Source: an uncultured Clostridia bacterium (GTDB taxonomy: Bacteria > Bacillota > Clostridia > Oscillospirales > CAG-272). Taken from it: a stretch of DNA of 17,723 bases. The notes beneath the pieces are model-generated. The model saw nothing but the letters and a program-made list of their open reading frames with translations, was not told the origin of the DNA and did not search any database. How positions within the stretch are numbered: position 1 is the first letter of the stretch; each line of letters begins with the position of its first letter. Below are positions 6,882 to 13,845 of this stretch, one piece after another. A program made the translations under genes and the position numbers. Where the stretch lies: positions 1 through 17,723 of the forward strand of contig CANQXN010000018.1 in NCBI GenBank assembly GCA_947627815.1. The letters are read 5' to 3'.

Positions 6882-7988
6882 TCAATCCGTCAGCGTGATT
6901 TCAAAGCCGTCGTCGTCCTCGTCGTCGAGGGGCAGAGAGGAGAGTTCCCCGCTCTGACCCGCCGCCACGGCGTCGCGAATCTGCTTTTCGATCTCCGCCA
7001 TAACCTCGGGATTGGCTTCGAGATACGCCCGGGCTTTATCGCGTCCCTGTGCGATTCTTTCGTCATGATACGAGAACCATGCGCCGCTTTTTTCGAGAAT
7101 GCCCAATTCCACGCCGAGATCGATGATCTCGCCGGTTTTGGAAATGCCCTTGCCGTAGAGAATATCAAATTCCGCCACTTTGAAGGGCGAGCCGACTTTA
7201 TTTTTTGCCACTTTGCACTTGACATGGTTGCCGTAGCTGTTCGCGCCGTTTTTCAAGACCTCGGATTTGCGGATATCGATGCGCACCGAGGCGTAATATT
7301 TGAGCGCGTTGCCGCCCGGCGTCACTTCGGGATTGCCGTAGACGACCCCCACCTTCAGGCGGAGCTGATTGATGAAAATCACGATGCAGTTGGTCTTGGC
7401 AATCGAGCTTGTCAGTTTGCGCAGCGCCTGCGACATGAGCCGCGCCTGCGCCGCCACCTGCGTTTGCCCCATTTCGGCGTCGACTTCCACTTGTGGTACA
7501 AGCGCCGCTACCGAGTCGACCACCACAAGGTCGACAGCGCCCGAACGCACCAAAGATTCGGTGATTTCAAGCGCCTGTTCGGCGGAATCGGGCTGGCTGA
7601 CCAGCAATTCGTTGATATCGACGCCCAGCGCCTTGGCGTAGACCGGGTCGAGCGCGTTTTCGACATCGATATAGGCGGCGGTGCCGCCCTCTTTCTGCAC
7701 CTCCGCCGCGCAGTGAAGCGCCAGCGTGGTTTTACCCGAAGACTCGGGACCGTAAATTTCCACAATGCGCCCTTTCGGCAGGCCGCCGATACCGAGCGCG
7801 AGATCCAGCGTCAAAGAGCCTGTGGAAACGGCGGTGACGCTCATGGCGGGGTTGTCCCCCAGCCGCATGATGGCGCCTTTGCCGTGATCCTTTTCTATCT
7901 GCAACAGCGTCGATTCGAGCGCCCGTTTTTTGGCGTCGTCATCCGATGCTTTGACTGCCGTTTCTTTTTTGCTTTTTGCTTTTGCCAT
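6882..7988 (-). CDS. recA: Recombinase RecA
   Basis: RecA forms ATP-dependent filaments on single-stranded DNA for strand exchange. The start chosen is the ATG at 7986-7988 (MAKAKSKKET), with AAGGAAGG nine bases upstream. The Walker A motif is GPESSGKTT (80-88), the catalytic glutamate E110 lies in IDVENALDP, Walker B is LVVVDS, and INQLR and GGNALK follow. Two well-conserved stretches are altered: EHALDP reads ENALDP, and the GDSHxGLQARLMS region reads GQTQVAAQARLMS. With a charged leader and an acidic tail (DDEDDDGFEITLTD) it reaches 368 residues, somewhat long. It starts 26 nt after the lipoprotein stop, so the two are probably co-transcribed. No GAAC-N4-GTTC SOS box was found close upstream. 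Confidence 0.98.
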   Translation of the reverse strand: MAKAKSKKETAVKASDDDAKKRALESTLLQIEKDHGKGAIMRLGDNPAMSVTAVSTGSLTLDLALGIGGLPKGRIVEIYGPESSGKTTLALHCAAEVQKEGGTAAYIDVENALDPVYAKALGVDINELLVSQPDSAEQALEITESLVRSGAVDLVVVDSVAALVPQVEVDAEMGQTQVAAQARLMSQALRKLTSSIAKTNCIVIFINQLRLKVGVVYGNPEVTPGGNALKYYASVRIDIRKSEVLKNGANSYGNHVKCKVAKNKVGSPFKVAEFDILYGKGISKTGEIIDLGVELGILEKSGAWFSYHDERIAQGRDKARAYLEANPEVMAEIEKQIRDAVAAGQSGELSSLPLDDEDDDGFEITLTD

Positions 7989-8014
7989 GGTAGTTTGCCT
8001 TCCTTTTGTTGGAT

Positions 8015-8626
8015 TTATTCGTTCGTTCGAACCGCGATGATCATCGTCTGATCCAAAAGACGCCACACGCCGTCTTCCTTGAGAATTTCTACCTCTTTTT
8101 CGTCCAAAACAACCGTGCCGTCGGCTTTTTTTCGCTCCACGGTGATGACGGCGCGGATATGCGTCGCATTGGAGCGCTTGACTTTGGCCGTTCCCAAAAT
8201 CGCCGTGGTTCTCATGCCGTCATAGGTATGGTCGGCCACATTGATCTGCAAATTGCCGTTATCCGCCGTGGCAAAGCGGGGCGGAACCGAAAAATCCTCG
8301 CCGCTGACGCCGTTGAAAGCGTAATCGTAGATTTCCTGCCGCGACGGCGTGGCGATGATCTCGTCAATCGCGTTTTGCAGCGCGGTTCTCGTCAGATATT
8401 TGGAATCTGGCGCCACTTCGTAATACTTTTGATAGGTCGCGTTGACATCGTCGCCCGGGTCCTCTTTGGTGGCAAAGGAATCCTTATAGAGGTAGCCGTT
8501 GAGGTCGGCCTCCTTGATGAGCAGTTCGTCGATGATCGCCGCCGCTTCCTCGTCGCTATACGCGCCGCAGGCGACAAGTCCCGCGCCGATGGCGAGTAAA
8601 AGAAGAAAAAGAATCAGTTTTTTCAT
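8015..8626 (-). CDS. Putative lipoprotein of unknown function, upstream of recA
   Basis: The protein starts MKKLILFLLLLAIGAGLVACGAYSD, a lipoprotein signal peptide with lipobox LVAC (lipidated cysteine at 20), so it is probably anchored outside the cytoplasmic membrane. The mature part is about 184 residues, acidic and soluble. It opens with DEEAAAIIDELLIKEADLNGYLY and ends in strands (AVITVERKKADGTVVLDEKE, then DGVWRLLDQT) that look like an NTF2-like or small beta-rich fold; this is an inference. I do not recognise the family. The start ATG (8624-8626) has no Shine-Dalgarno; an in-frame ATG at 8671 would add 15 residues but spoil the signal peptide. It lies between gyrA (78 nt upstream) and recA (26 nt downstream). 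Confidence 0.8.
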   Translation of the reverse strand: MKKLILFLLLLAIGAGLVACGAYSDEEAAAIIDELLIKEADLNGYLYKDSFATKEDPGDDVNATYQKYYEVAPDSKYLTRTALQNAIDEIIATPSRQEIYDYAFNGVSGEDFSVPPRFATADNGNLQINVADHTYDGMRTTAILGTAKVKRSNATHIRAVITVERKKADGTVVLDEKEVEILKEDGVWRLLDQTMIIAVRTNE

Positions 8627-8664
8627 ATTTTTAAGCTTTTTTATGGGGTGGTGGTGGATTTTGT

Positions 8665-8680
8665 CCGGCATTTTTGCCGG
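8665..8680. other. 6-bp hairpin between gyrA and the lipoprotein gene
   Basis: CCGGCA and TGCCGG arms enclose a TTTT loop (AAAA on the minus strand), 24 nt past the gyrA stop. No T-run follows on the minus strand, so it is a poor terminator. It could be an mRNA-end or processing structure. Confidence 0.4.
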
Positions 8681-8704
8681 GCGTTTTGTCCGGGCGTTTC
8701 GCCG

Positions 8705-11284
8705 TCAAATCGTCCCGTCCGCTTCGTCTGCCGGTTCAACGGAGGCGTCCGTGTCAGCCGCCGCGTCAGCGGAGGCTTCATCGAGGGGGTCGGTGGGGTC
8801 GACGGGGGAATCGGCGGGGGCAGCGGAGGCACTGTCGGCGGGTGTTTCGGTTGAATCGGCGGGCGAGGCGCTCATACGCGTGATATTGACGATCACGGCG
8901 CCCTCTTCCAGCCGCATGACAATGACGCCGGTGGCGGTGCGGTTATAGGTGGGGATCTCGCTGACGGCGGTGCGGATCACGGTGCCGTCGTTGGTGATCA
9001 TGAGGATATCGTCCTCCTCGGTGACCGAGAGAATGCCCGAGAGCAGGCCGGTTTTTTCGGTGAGGTTATGGCAGGTGACGCCCTTGCCGCCGCGACCCCG
9101 GCAGGCGATATCGTCAAATTCGCTGCGTTTGCCGTAGCCTTTTTCGGTGACGGTGAGCAGTTTTTTGCCCTCTTCCACCAGCGCCGCGCCTCTGACGCAG
9201 TCGCCCTCGGCAAGGCGAATCCCCCGAACCCCGCGAGCGGTGCGCCCCATGGGGCGGGCGTTGCCTTCAAAGAAGCGGGTCGCCGAGCCGTTTTTCGTGG
9301 CGATGATGATATCTCTTGTGCCGTCGGTGCGGCAGGCGAAGACGAGTTCGTCCCCTTCATCGAGCGCGAGCGCGATTTTGCCGCCTTTCCTCTGATACTC
9401 ATACTCGCTGAGCGGCGTCCGCTTGACCACGCCGTATTTGGTGACAAAGAGCAAATATTCCTCTTCCGCAAAAGCCGGCACCGCGACCATGGCGGTGATT
9501 TTTTCGCCGCTTTCGAGTTCCATGAGGTTGACCACATGGCTGCCTTTGGCGGTTTTGGAGGCTTCCGGCAATTTGAACACTTTCATGGTATGCACTTTGC
9601 CGGTATTGGTAAAGAGCATGAGATGCGCGTGGCTATCGGCGGCAAGCACCTGTTCGACATAGTCGCTTTCCTTGGTGCGGATGCCCGACACGCCCCGGCC
9701 GCCCCTTCTCTGCGCCGAATATTCCTCGCTATTGAGGCGTTTGATATAGCCCTCATGGGTCAAGGTGACGACCGTCTGATGGCGCGGAATGAGGTCTTCG
9801 GTTTCGATTTCCTCTTCGAGTGCCAAAAGTTCTGTCCGTCTCGGGTCGGCGTATTTTCTCTTGATTTCGGCGAGGTCGTTTTTGATGATCTCTTTGATTT
9901 TGCCCTCATCGGCGAGGATGCCGCGCAATTCATCGACAAGGTCGCGCAGTTTGGCAAGCCGATCTTCGATTTTATCGCGTTCCAGACCCGACAGTTTCCC
10001 GAGCGTCATTTCGACGATGGCCTGCGCCTGCGCGTCGCTCAAGGCAAAGCGCGCCATGAGTTTATTTTTCGCGTCGGGGATCGAGGCGGAAGCTTTGATA
10101 ATCGCGATGACCTCGTCGATATGGTCGATGGCGATTTTATACCCTTCATAGATATGCATTTCTTTCAGGGCTTTTTCGAGGTCGTACTTGACCCTTCTCG
10201 TGACGACATCTTCCTGGAAGCTGACATAGTGCTCGAGGATCTGTTTGAGGTTGAGCACGACCGGCACGCCGTCGACGATCGCGAGCATATTGACGGCGCA
10301 GGTATCCTGCAATTGGGTGAGTTTATAGAGCTGATTGAGGATGACATTGCCGTTGGCGTCGCGTTTATAGTCGATGACGATTCTCATGCCTTCTTTATCG
10401 GTTTCGTCGCGGATATCGGTGATGCCTTCGATCTTTTTCTCCTTGACGCAGGCCGCCATGGCTTCCACGAGCATTTGCTTATTGACCTGATAGGGGATTT
10501 CGGTGACGACGATCCGTCGGTGTTCCTCCTCAACCCTGGCGCGGGCGCGGACGGTGATCCTTCCTTTGCCGGTGGTATAAGCGTCATAGATGCCGCGTTT
10601 ACCGCAGATCATAGCCGCCGTGGGGAAGTCCGGCCCTTTGATGAACTGCATGAGGTCGGCGATGCTGGCGTCGGGATGCTCCATGAGGTAGACGGTGCCG
10701 TCGACGACTTCCCCGAGGTTATGGGTGGGGATATTGGTGGCCATACCGACCGCGATACCGACCGAGCCGTTGACAAGGAGGTTGGGGAACCGCGAAGGCA
10801 GCACGACCGGCTCTTTTAATTTATTATCGAAGTTGGGGACGAAATCGACGACATTTTTTTCAATATCGGTCATCATTTCGTCGGCAAGTCTTGCCATTCT
10901 GGCTTCGGTATAGCGGTAAGCGGCGGCTTTATCGCCGTCGACATTGCCGAAGTTGCCGTGGCCTTCGATGAGCGGATACCTCATATTGAAGGGCTGCGCG
11001 AGCCTCACCATGGCGTCGTACACCGAGGCGTCGCCGTGCGGGTGGTAGCGGCCGAGCACATTGCCCACCGTAGTGGCGGACTTACGGAAGGGCTTATCGT
11101 GCGTGAGGCCGTCCTCGTTCATGGCGTACAGAATCCGCCGATGCACCGGCTTCATGCCGTCTCTGACATCGGGCAGCGCCCGCGCGACAATAACCGACAT
11201 AGCATAATTGATAAAAGATTTCTTGACTTCTTTTTCAAGATGCACTTCCAAAATTTTTTGCTTATCAAATTCAAACTCTTGCAT
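8705..11284 (-). CDS. gyrA: DNA gyrase subunit A
   Basis: GyrA is the DNA-cleaving subunit of gyrase, which adds negative supercoils. The start chosen is the ATG at 11282-11284 (MQEFEFDKQKI), giving 859 residues; the longer frame upstream runs through repeat DNA. The region after VIVARALPDVRDGMKPVHRRILYAM is standard. The catalytic tyrosine is Y125 in AAYRYTEARM. The gyrase-specific GyrA box QRRGGRG at 525-531 excludes topoisomerase IV ParC. The residue matching E. coli Ser83 is alanine (A86, in HPHGDASVYD). The last ~55 residues after VNITRM are an Ala/Asp/Pro/Ser-rich acidic tail. The start lacks a clear Shine-Dalgarno, and a 15-bp hairpin stands 15 bases upstream of the ATG. A candidate promoter lies at the gyrB 3' end. 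Confidence 0.98.
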   Translation of the reverse strand: MQEFEFDKQKILEVHLEKEVKKSFINYAMSVIVARALPDVRDGMKPVHRRILYAMNEDGLTHDKPFRKSATTVGNVLGRYHPHGDASVYDAMVRLAQPFNMRYPLIEGHGNFGNVDGDKAAAYRYTEARMARLADEMMTDIEKNVVDFVPNFDNKLKEPVVLPSRFPNLLVNGSVGIAVGMATNIPTHNLGEVVDGTVYLMEHPDASIADLMQFIKGPDFPTAAMICGKRGIYDAYTTGKGRITVRARARVEEEHRRIVVTEIPYQVNKQMLVEAMAACVKEKKIEGITDIRDETDKEGMRIVIDYKRDANGNVILNQLYKLTQLQDTCAVNMLAIVDGVPVVLNLKQILEHYVSFQEDVVTRRVKYDLEKALKEMHIYEGYKIAIDHIDEVIAIIKASASIPDAKNKLMARFALSDAQAQAIVEMTLGKLSGLERDKIEDRLAKLRDLVDELRGILADEGKIKEIIKNDLAEIKRKYADPRRTELLALEEEIETEDLIPRHQTVVTLTHEGYIKRLNSEEYSAQRRGGRGVSGIRTKESDYVEQVLAADSHAHLMLFTNTGKVHTMKVFKLPEASKTAKGSHVVNLMELESGEKITAMVAVPAFAEEEYLLFVTKYGVVKRTPLSEYEYQRKGGKIALALDEGDELVFACRTDGTRDIIIATKNGSATRFFEGNARPMGRTARGVRGIRLAEGDCVRGAALVEEGKKLLTVTEKGYGKRSEFDDIACRGRGGKGVTCHNLTEKTGLLSGILSVTEEDDILMITNDGTVIRTAVSEIPTYNRTATGVIVMRLEEGAVIVNITRMSASPADSTETPADSASAAPADSPVDPTDPLDEASADAAADTDASVEPADEADGTI

Positions 11285-11299
11285 GATTGTATTTTTTTC

Positions 11300-11356
11300 T
11301 TGGGAAAACTTCTTGAAAGAAGTTTTCCCAAACCCTTTCAAGAACTTTAAAAAAGG
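11300..11356. repeat. Hairpin-plus-tail repeat upstream of gyrA
   Basis: A perfect 15-bp stem (11300-11314 with 11317-11331, arm TTGGGAAAACTTCTT, apex GA) is followed by ACCCTTTCAAGAACTTTAA and an A-run. It has the same orientation and placement as the copies before holA and dnaN. The tail CTTTCAAGAA can also pair with the first arm and loop over 10 bp, an alternative fold. Confidence 0.88.
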
Positions 11357-11408
11357 AAAAGGAAATGATAAATATTTAACGATGGGGGAAAGGAGGAATT
11401 GGGGAAAA

Positions 11409-11680
11409 GTTTCCACAGGGGAGGAAAGGCATTTTCCACAGGGGAAGGGGGAGAAATTTTTTCCTTAATTTTCACATGACGGCGGGGGCTGTCAGGGTAG
11501 CAAAAGCCTTTTGCCACGAGGGAAAACATTCTCCACAAGCTTTTCCCCAGGGGGGTCTTTTCCGCTCAAATTCCCGCCCCGATGGGGGGATTTTTCCACG
11601 GGATAATGTTGGATTTTTCCCGGGGTTTTACCCCAGTTTTACACAGGCGTTTGAGGGCTTGTGGAAAAGTTTTCCACAAG
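11409..11680. promoter_or_regulatory. DnaA-box-like cluster in the gyrB-gyrA spacer
   Basis: Sites resembling the DnaA box TTATCCACA occur at 11409-11417 (GTTTCCACA), 11432-11440 (TTTTCCACA), 11529-11537 (TTCTCCACA), 11592-11600 (TTTTCCACG), 11637-11645 (TTTTACACA), and as a head-to-head pair at 11660-11668 and 11670-11678 (both TTTTCCACA). The pair forms a perfect 23-bp palindrome (11658-11680, arms CTTGTGGAAAA and TTTTCCACAAG). The same 9-mer dominates the origin between dnaA and dnaN. The rest of the 420-bp spacer shows no gene. Binding by DnaA is inferred, not shown. Confidence 0.6.
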
Positions 11681-11697
11681 GAGAGAAAAAGAGATAA

Positions 11698-11726
11698 AGT
11701 ATAGATTAAATATCCAAGTTGGTCAC
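11698..11726 (-). promoter_or_regulatory. Candidate sigma-A promoter for gyrA
   Basis: On the minus strand, -35 GTGACC (11721-11726, 4 of 6 to TTGACA) is followed after 17 bp by -10 TATACT (11698-11703, 5 of 6). The -35 lies in the last gyrB codons and the -10 just past its stop. Transcription would begin near 11690, only about 10 bp before the palindromic DnaA-box pair. Confidence 0.4.
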
Positions 11727-13619
11727 ATAGTTGGCGTTCTTTTCGATGAAATCGCGCCGTGGTTCGACTTTTTCGCCCATCAAGACAGAGAAAATCTCAT
11801 CGGCCTGGATGGCGTCGTCCACCGTCACGCGCAATAAGGTTCTTGTCGCGGGATCCATGGTCGTTTCCCAGAGCTGGTGCGCGTCCATTTCGCCAAGGCC
11901 TTTATAGCGTTCCGCCTCGACGCCGTTGCCGCCGAGTTCGCTGATAAAGAAATCGCGTTCCTCATCCGAAAAGGCGTATCGCGTCTGTTTGCCCTTATAG
12001 ACCTTGTAAAGCGGCGGCTGGGCAAGATAGACGTGGCCCTGCTCGATGAGCGGCCGCATATGGCGGAAAAAGAAGGTCAAGAGCAAGATTTGAATATGCG
12101 CGCCGTCGACATCGGCATCGGCCATGAGGACGATTTTGCCGTACCGCAGGCGGGCAATATCGAGATCGGGGCCGATCCCGCAGCCGAGCGCCTGGATGAT
12201 GGGGATCAGTGAAGTATTGGAATAGACCTTATCCAGCCGGCTTTTTTCGACATTCAGCACCTTGCCGCGCAAAGGCAATATGGCCTGGAATTTGGAGTTG
12301 CGCCCGTTTTTGGCCGACCCCCCTGCCGAGTCGCCCTCGACGAGGAAGAGTTCGGTGAGTTCCGCGCGCCGTTCCTGGCAGTCCCAGAGTTTGCCGGGCA
12401 GGCCGGAGCCTTCAAAAACGCTTTTGCGCCGGGTCAGATCCCGCGCCTTGCGCGCCGCCTCGCGGGCGCGGCTGGCGGTCAGCGCCTTATCTAAAATGGC
12501 GCGGCAGACCGTGGGGTTTTCCTCCATGAATTCCGAGAGTTTTTCGTTCACCATGGCGTCGACAAAGGTGCGGATATCGGAGTTGCCGAGTTTGGTTTTC
12601 GTCTGCCCTTCAAACTGCGGCTCGGGCAGTTTGACCGACACGACGGCGCAAATGCCCTCTCGCACATCCTCGCCAGAGAGCGGCTTATCGGAATCTTTGA
12701 GCACGCCGTACTTCTTGCCGTAGGCGTTCAGCACGCGGGTGAGCGCACTTTTAAAGCCCGCTTCATGCGTGCCGCCCTCCATGGTATGGATATTATTGGC
12801 AAAGGTCATGAGGGTTTCGTTGAAGGTGTCGTTATACTGGATTGCCACCTCGGCGGTGGCGTCGCCTTTTTTGCCGGCGATATAGATGACCTGCGGGTGG
12901 ATGAGTTCGCAGCTTTTATTGGCGTTTAAATGCGAAACAAAGCTCTTGATGCCGCCTTCGTAATGCAGAATTTCCTCCCGCGCTGTTTCCTGTCTTTCAT
13001 CGCGGAAGACGATGCGCACGCCGGCGTTGAGAAAGGCCTGTTCGCGCAATCGGTTCAAGAGGACATCGTAATCAAACACCGTCTCCTCGAAAATTTCATC
13101 GTCGGGCAAGAAGGTCACGGTAAGCCCATGCCGCTCCTCGGGCAGGTGGTCGGCGATTTTATGGAAGGGTTCGGTCACGGCGCCTTTCGAAAAGCTCTCG
13201 CGGTAAGTCTCGCCCTCGCGGGAGTTTTCATAGGTCAGCCGCTTTGACAAGGCGTTGACGACCGAGGCGCCGACGCCGTGCAGGCCGCCAGAAATGGCGT
13301 ACCCTTCCCCGCCGAACTTGCCGCCGGCGTGCAGCACGGTAAAGACCACTTCCGGCGTGGGGACGCCGGTTTTATGGTGGATCGCGTTGGGGATGCCCCG
13401 CCCGTCGTCCTTGACCGTGCAGCTGCCGTCTTTATTCAAGACGACGACGATTTCGTGACAGGCGCCGGCCAGCGCCTCGTCGATGGAGTTGTCTACGATC
13501 TCGTAGACGAGATGATGCAGGCCGCGCAGCGAAGTCGAGCCGATATACATGCCCGGGCGCTTGCGCACCGCTTCGAGGCCTTCCAGCACTTGGATTTGAT
13601 TTTCATCGTACTGATTCAT
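11706..13619 (-). CDS. gyrB: DNA gyrase subunit B
   Basis: GyrB supplies the ATPase of gyrase. The GHKL domain shows EIVDNSIDEALAG, KDDGRGIP and GGLHGVGASVVNALS. The transducer follows, then the Toprim domain with EGDSAGGSAK and the metal-binding DADVDGAHI. The end NYVTNLDI is typical. The ATG at 13617-13619 (MNQYDENQIQVLEGLEAVRKRPGMYIG) gives 637 residues, the normal length; an in-frame GTG four codons earlier (13631) is possible. Neither has a Shine-Dalgarno; instead a GC-rich hairpin with a GCAA loop ends 13 bases before the ATG. SAKNGRN replaces the more usual SAKQGR beside the metal site. It is followed by the DnaA-box-rich spacer and gyrA. Confidence 0.98.
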   Translation of the reverse strand: MNQYDENQIQVLEGLEAVRKRPGMYIGSTSLRGLHHLVYEIVDNSIDEALAGACHEIVVVLNKDGSCTVKDDGRGIPNAIHHKTGVPTPEVVFTVLHAGGKFGGEGYAISGGLHGVGASVVNALSKRLTYENSREGETYRESFSKGAVTEPFHKIADHLPEERHGLTVTFLPDDEIFEETVFDYDVLLNRLREQAFLNAGVRIVFRDERQETAREEILHYEGGIKSFVSHLNANKSCELIHPQVIYIAGKKGDATAEVAIQYNDTFNETLMTFANNIHTMEGGTHEAGFKSALTRVLNAYGKKYGVLKDSDKPLSGEDVREGICAVVSVKLPEPQFEGQTKTKLGNSDIRTFVDAMVNEKLSEFMEENPTVCRAILDKALTASRAREAARKARDLTRRKSVFEGSGLPGKLWDCQERRAELTELFLVEGDSAGGSAKNGRNSKFQAILPLRGKVLNVEKSRLDKVYSNTSLIPIIQALGCGIGPDLDIARLRYGKIVLMADADVDGAHIQILLLTFFFRHMRPLIEQGHVYLAQPPLYKVYKGKQTRYAFSDEERDFFISELGGNGVEAERYKGLGEMDAHQLWETTMDPATRTLLRVTVDDAIQADEIFSVLMGEKVEPRRDFIEKNANYVTNLDI

Positions 13620-13632
13620 GTTTTTTGTCACA

Positions 13633-13648
13633 GGGCAGTTGCCTGCCC
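13633..13648 (-). other. GNRA-loop hairpin in the gyrB leader
   Basis: On the minus strand GGGCAG and CTGCCC enclose GCAA, a GNRA tetraloop on a 6-bp GC-rich stem. It ends 13 bases before the gyrB ATG, where a Shine-Dalgarno would be expected, followed by TGTGACAAAAAAC. A role in translation or mRNA stability is possible and untested. Confidence 0.5.
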
Positions 13649-13794
13649 CGCTCCCTTTCCCAAAGGTTTTTCACCGTTCAATATCGTGAGGATACATAAG
13701 AGATAACAGAGGATGCAGGAATGTTTTGTTTTGTATCAATTCGGTTTTGCTTGTTCGGCGGCTCGATTTCGTCAAGCTATCGATTTGGAAGCGG

Positions 13795-13827
13795 TTTGTA
13801 TAAGGGTGATACTTTTATATATACAAA
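13795..13827. repeat. 8-bp inverted repeat in the recF-gyrB spacer
   Basis: TTTGTATA (13795-13802) and TATACAAA (13820-13827) are perfect inverse copies 17 bp apart. They lie just past the recF stop in an AT-rich stretch. They may be operator half-sites or chance in AT-rich DNA. No strong promoter for gyrB was recognised in the 214-bp spacer. Confidence 0.35.
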
Positions 13828-13845
13828 GAATACAGCTATGTTTTC

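Noticed and set aside
8021..8032. SOS (LexA) box upstream of recA
   Set aside because: GTTCGTTCGAAC has the half-sites in the wrong order (GTTC-N4-GAAC instead of GAAC-N4-GTTC), and it lies inside the end of the lipoprotein gene.
9068..10819. 583-codon open frame on the plus strand opposite gyrA, and similar long plus-strand frames opposite rimO (3809-5281), recA (6858-8051) and recF (13858-15090)
   Set aside because: They are antisense shadows of GC-rich conserved genes: no ribosome sites, no recognisable domains, and the minus-strand reading is unmistakable.
8705..11416. Long gyrA start at 11416
   Set aside because: The added 44 residues come from the hairpin repeat and the spacer; the family N-terminus begins near 11284.
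11622..11634. Terminator after gyrB (GGGGT-TTT-ACCCC)
   Set aside because: The stem is only 5 bp and no T-run follows on the minus strand; the same applies to the 23-bp palindrome at 11658-11680.
11476..11697. 73-codon plus-strand frame in the gyrB-gyrA spacer
   Set aside because: No ribosome site, and its codons run through the DnaA-box-like repeats; the peptide has no recognisable pattern.
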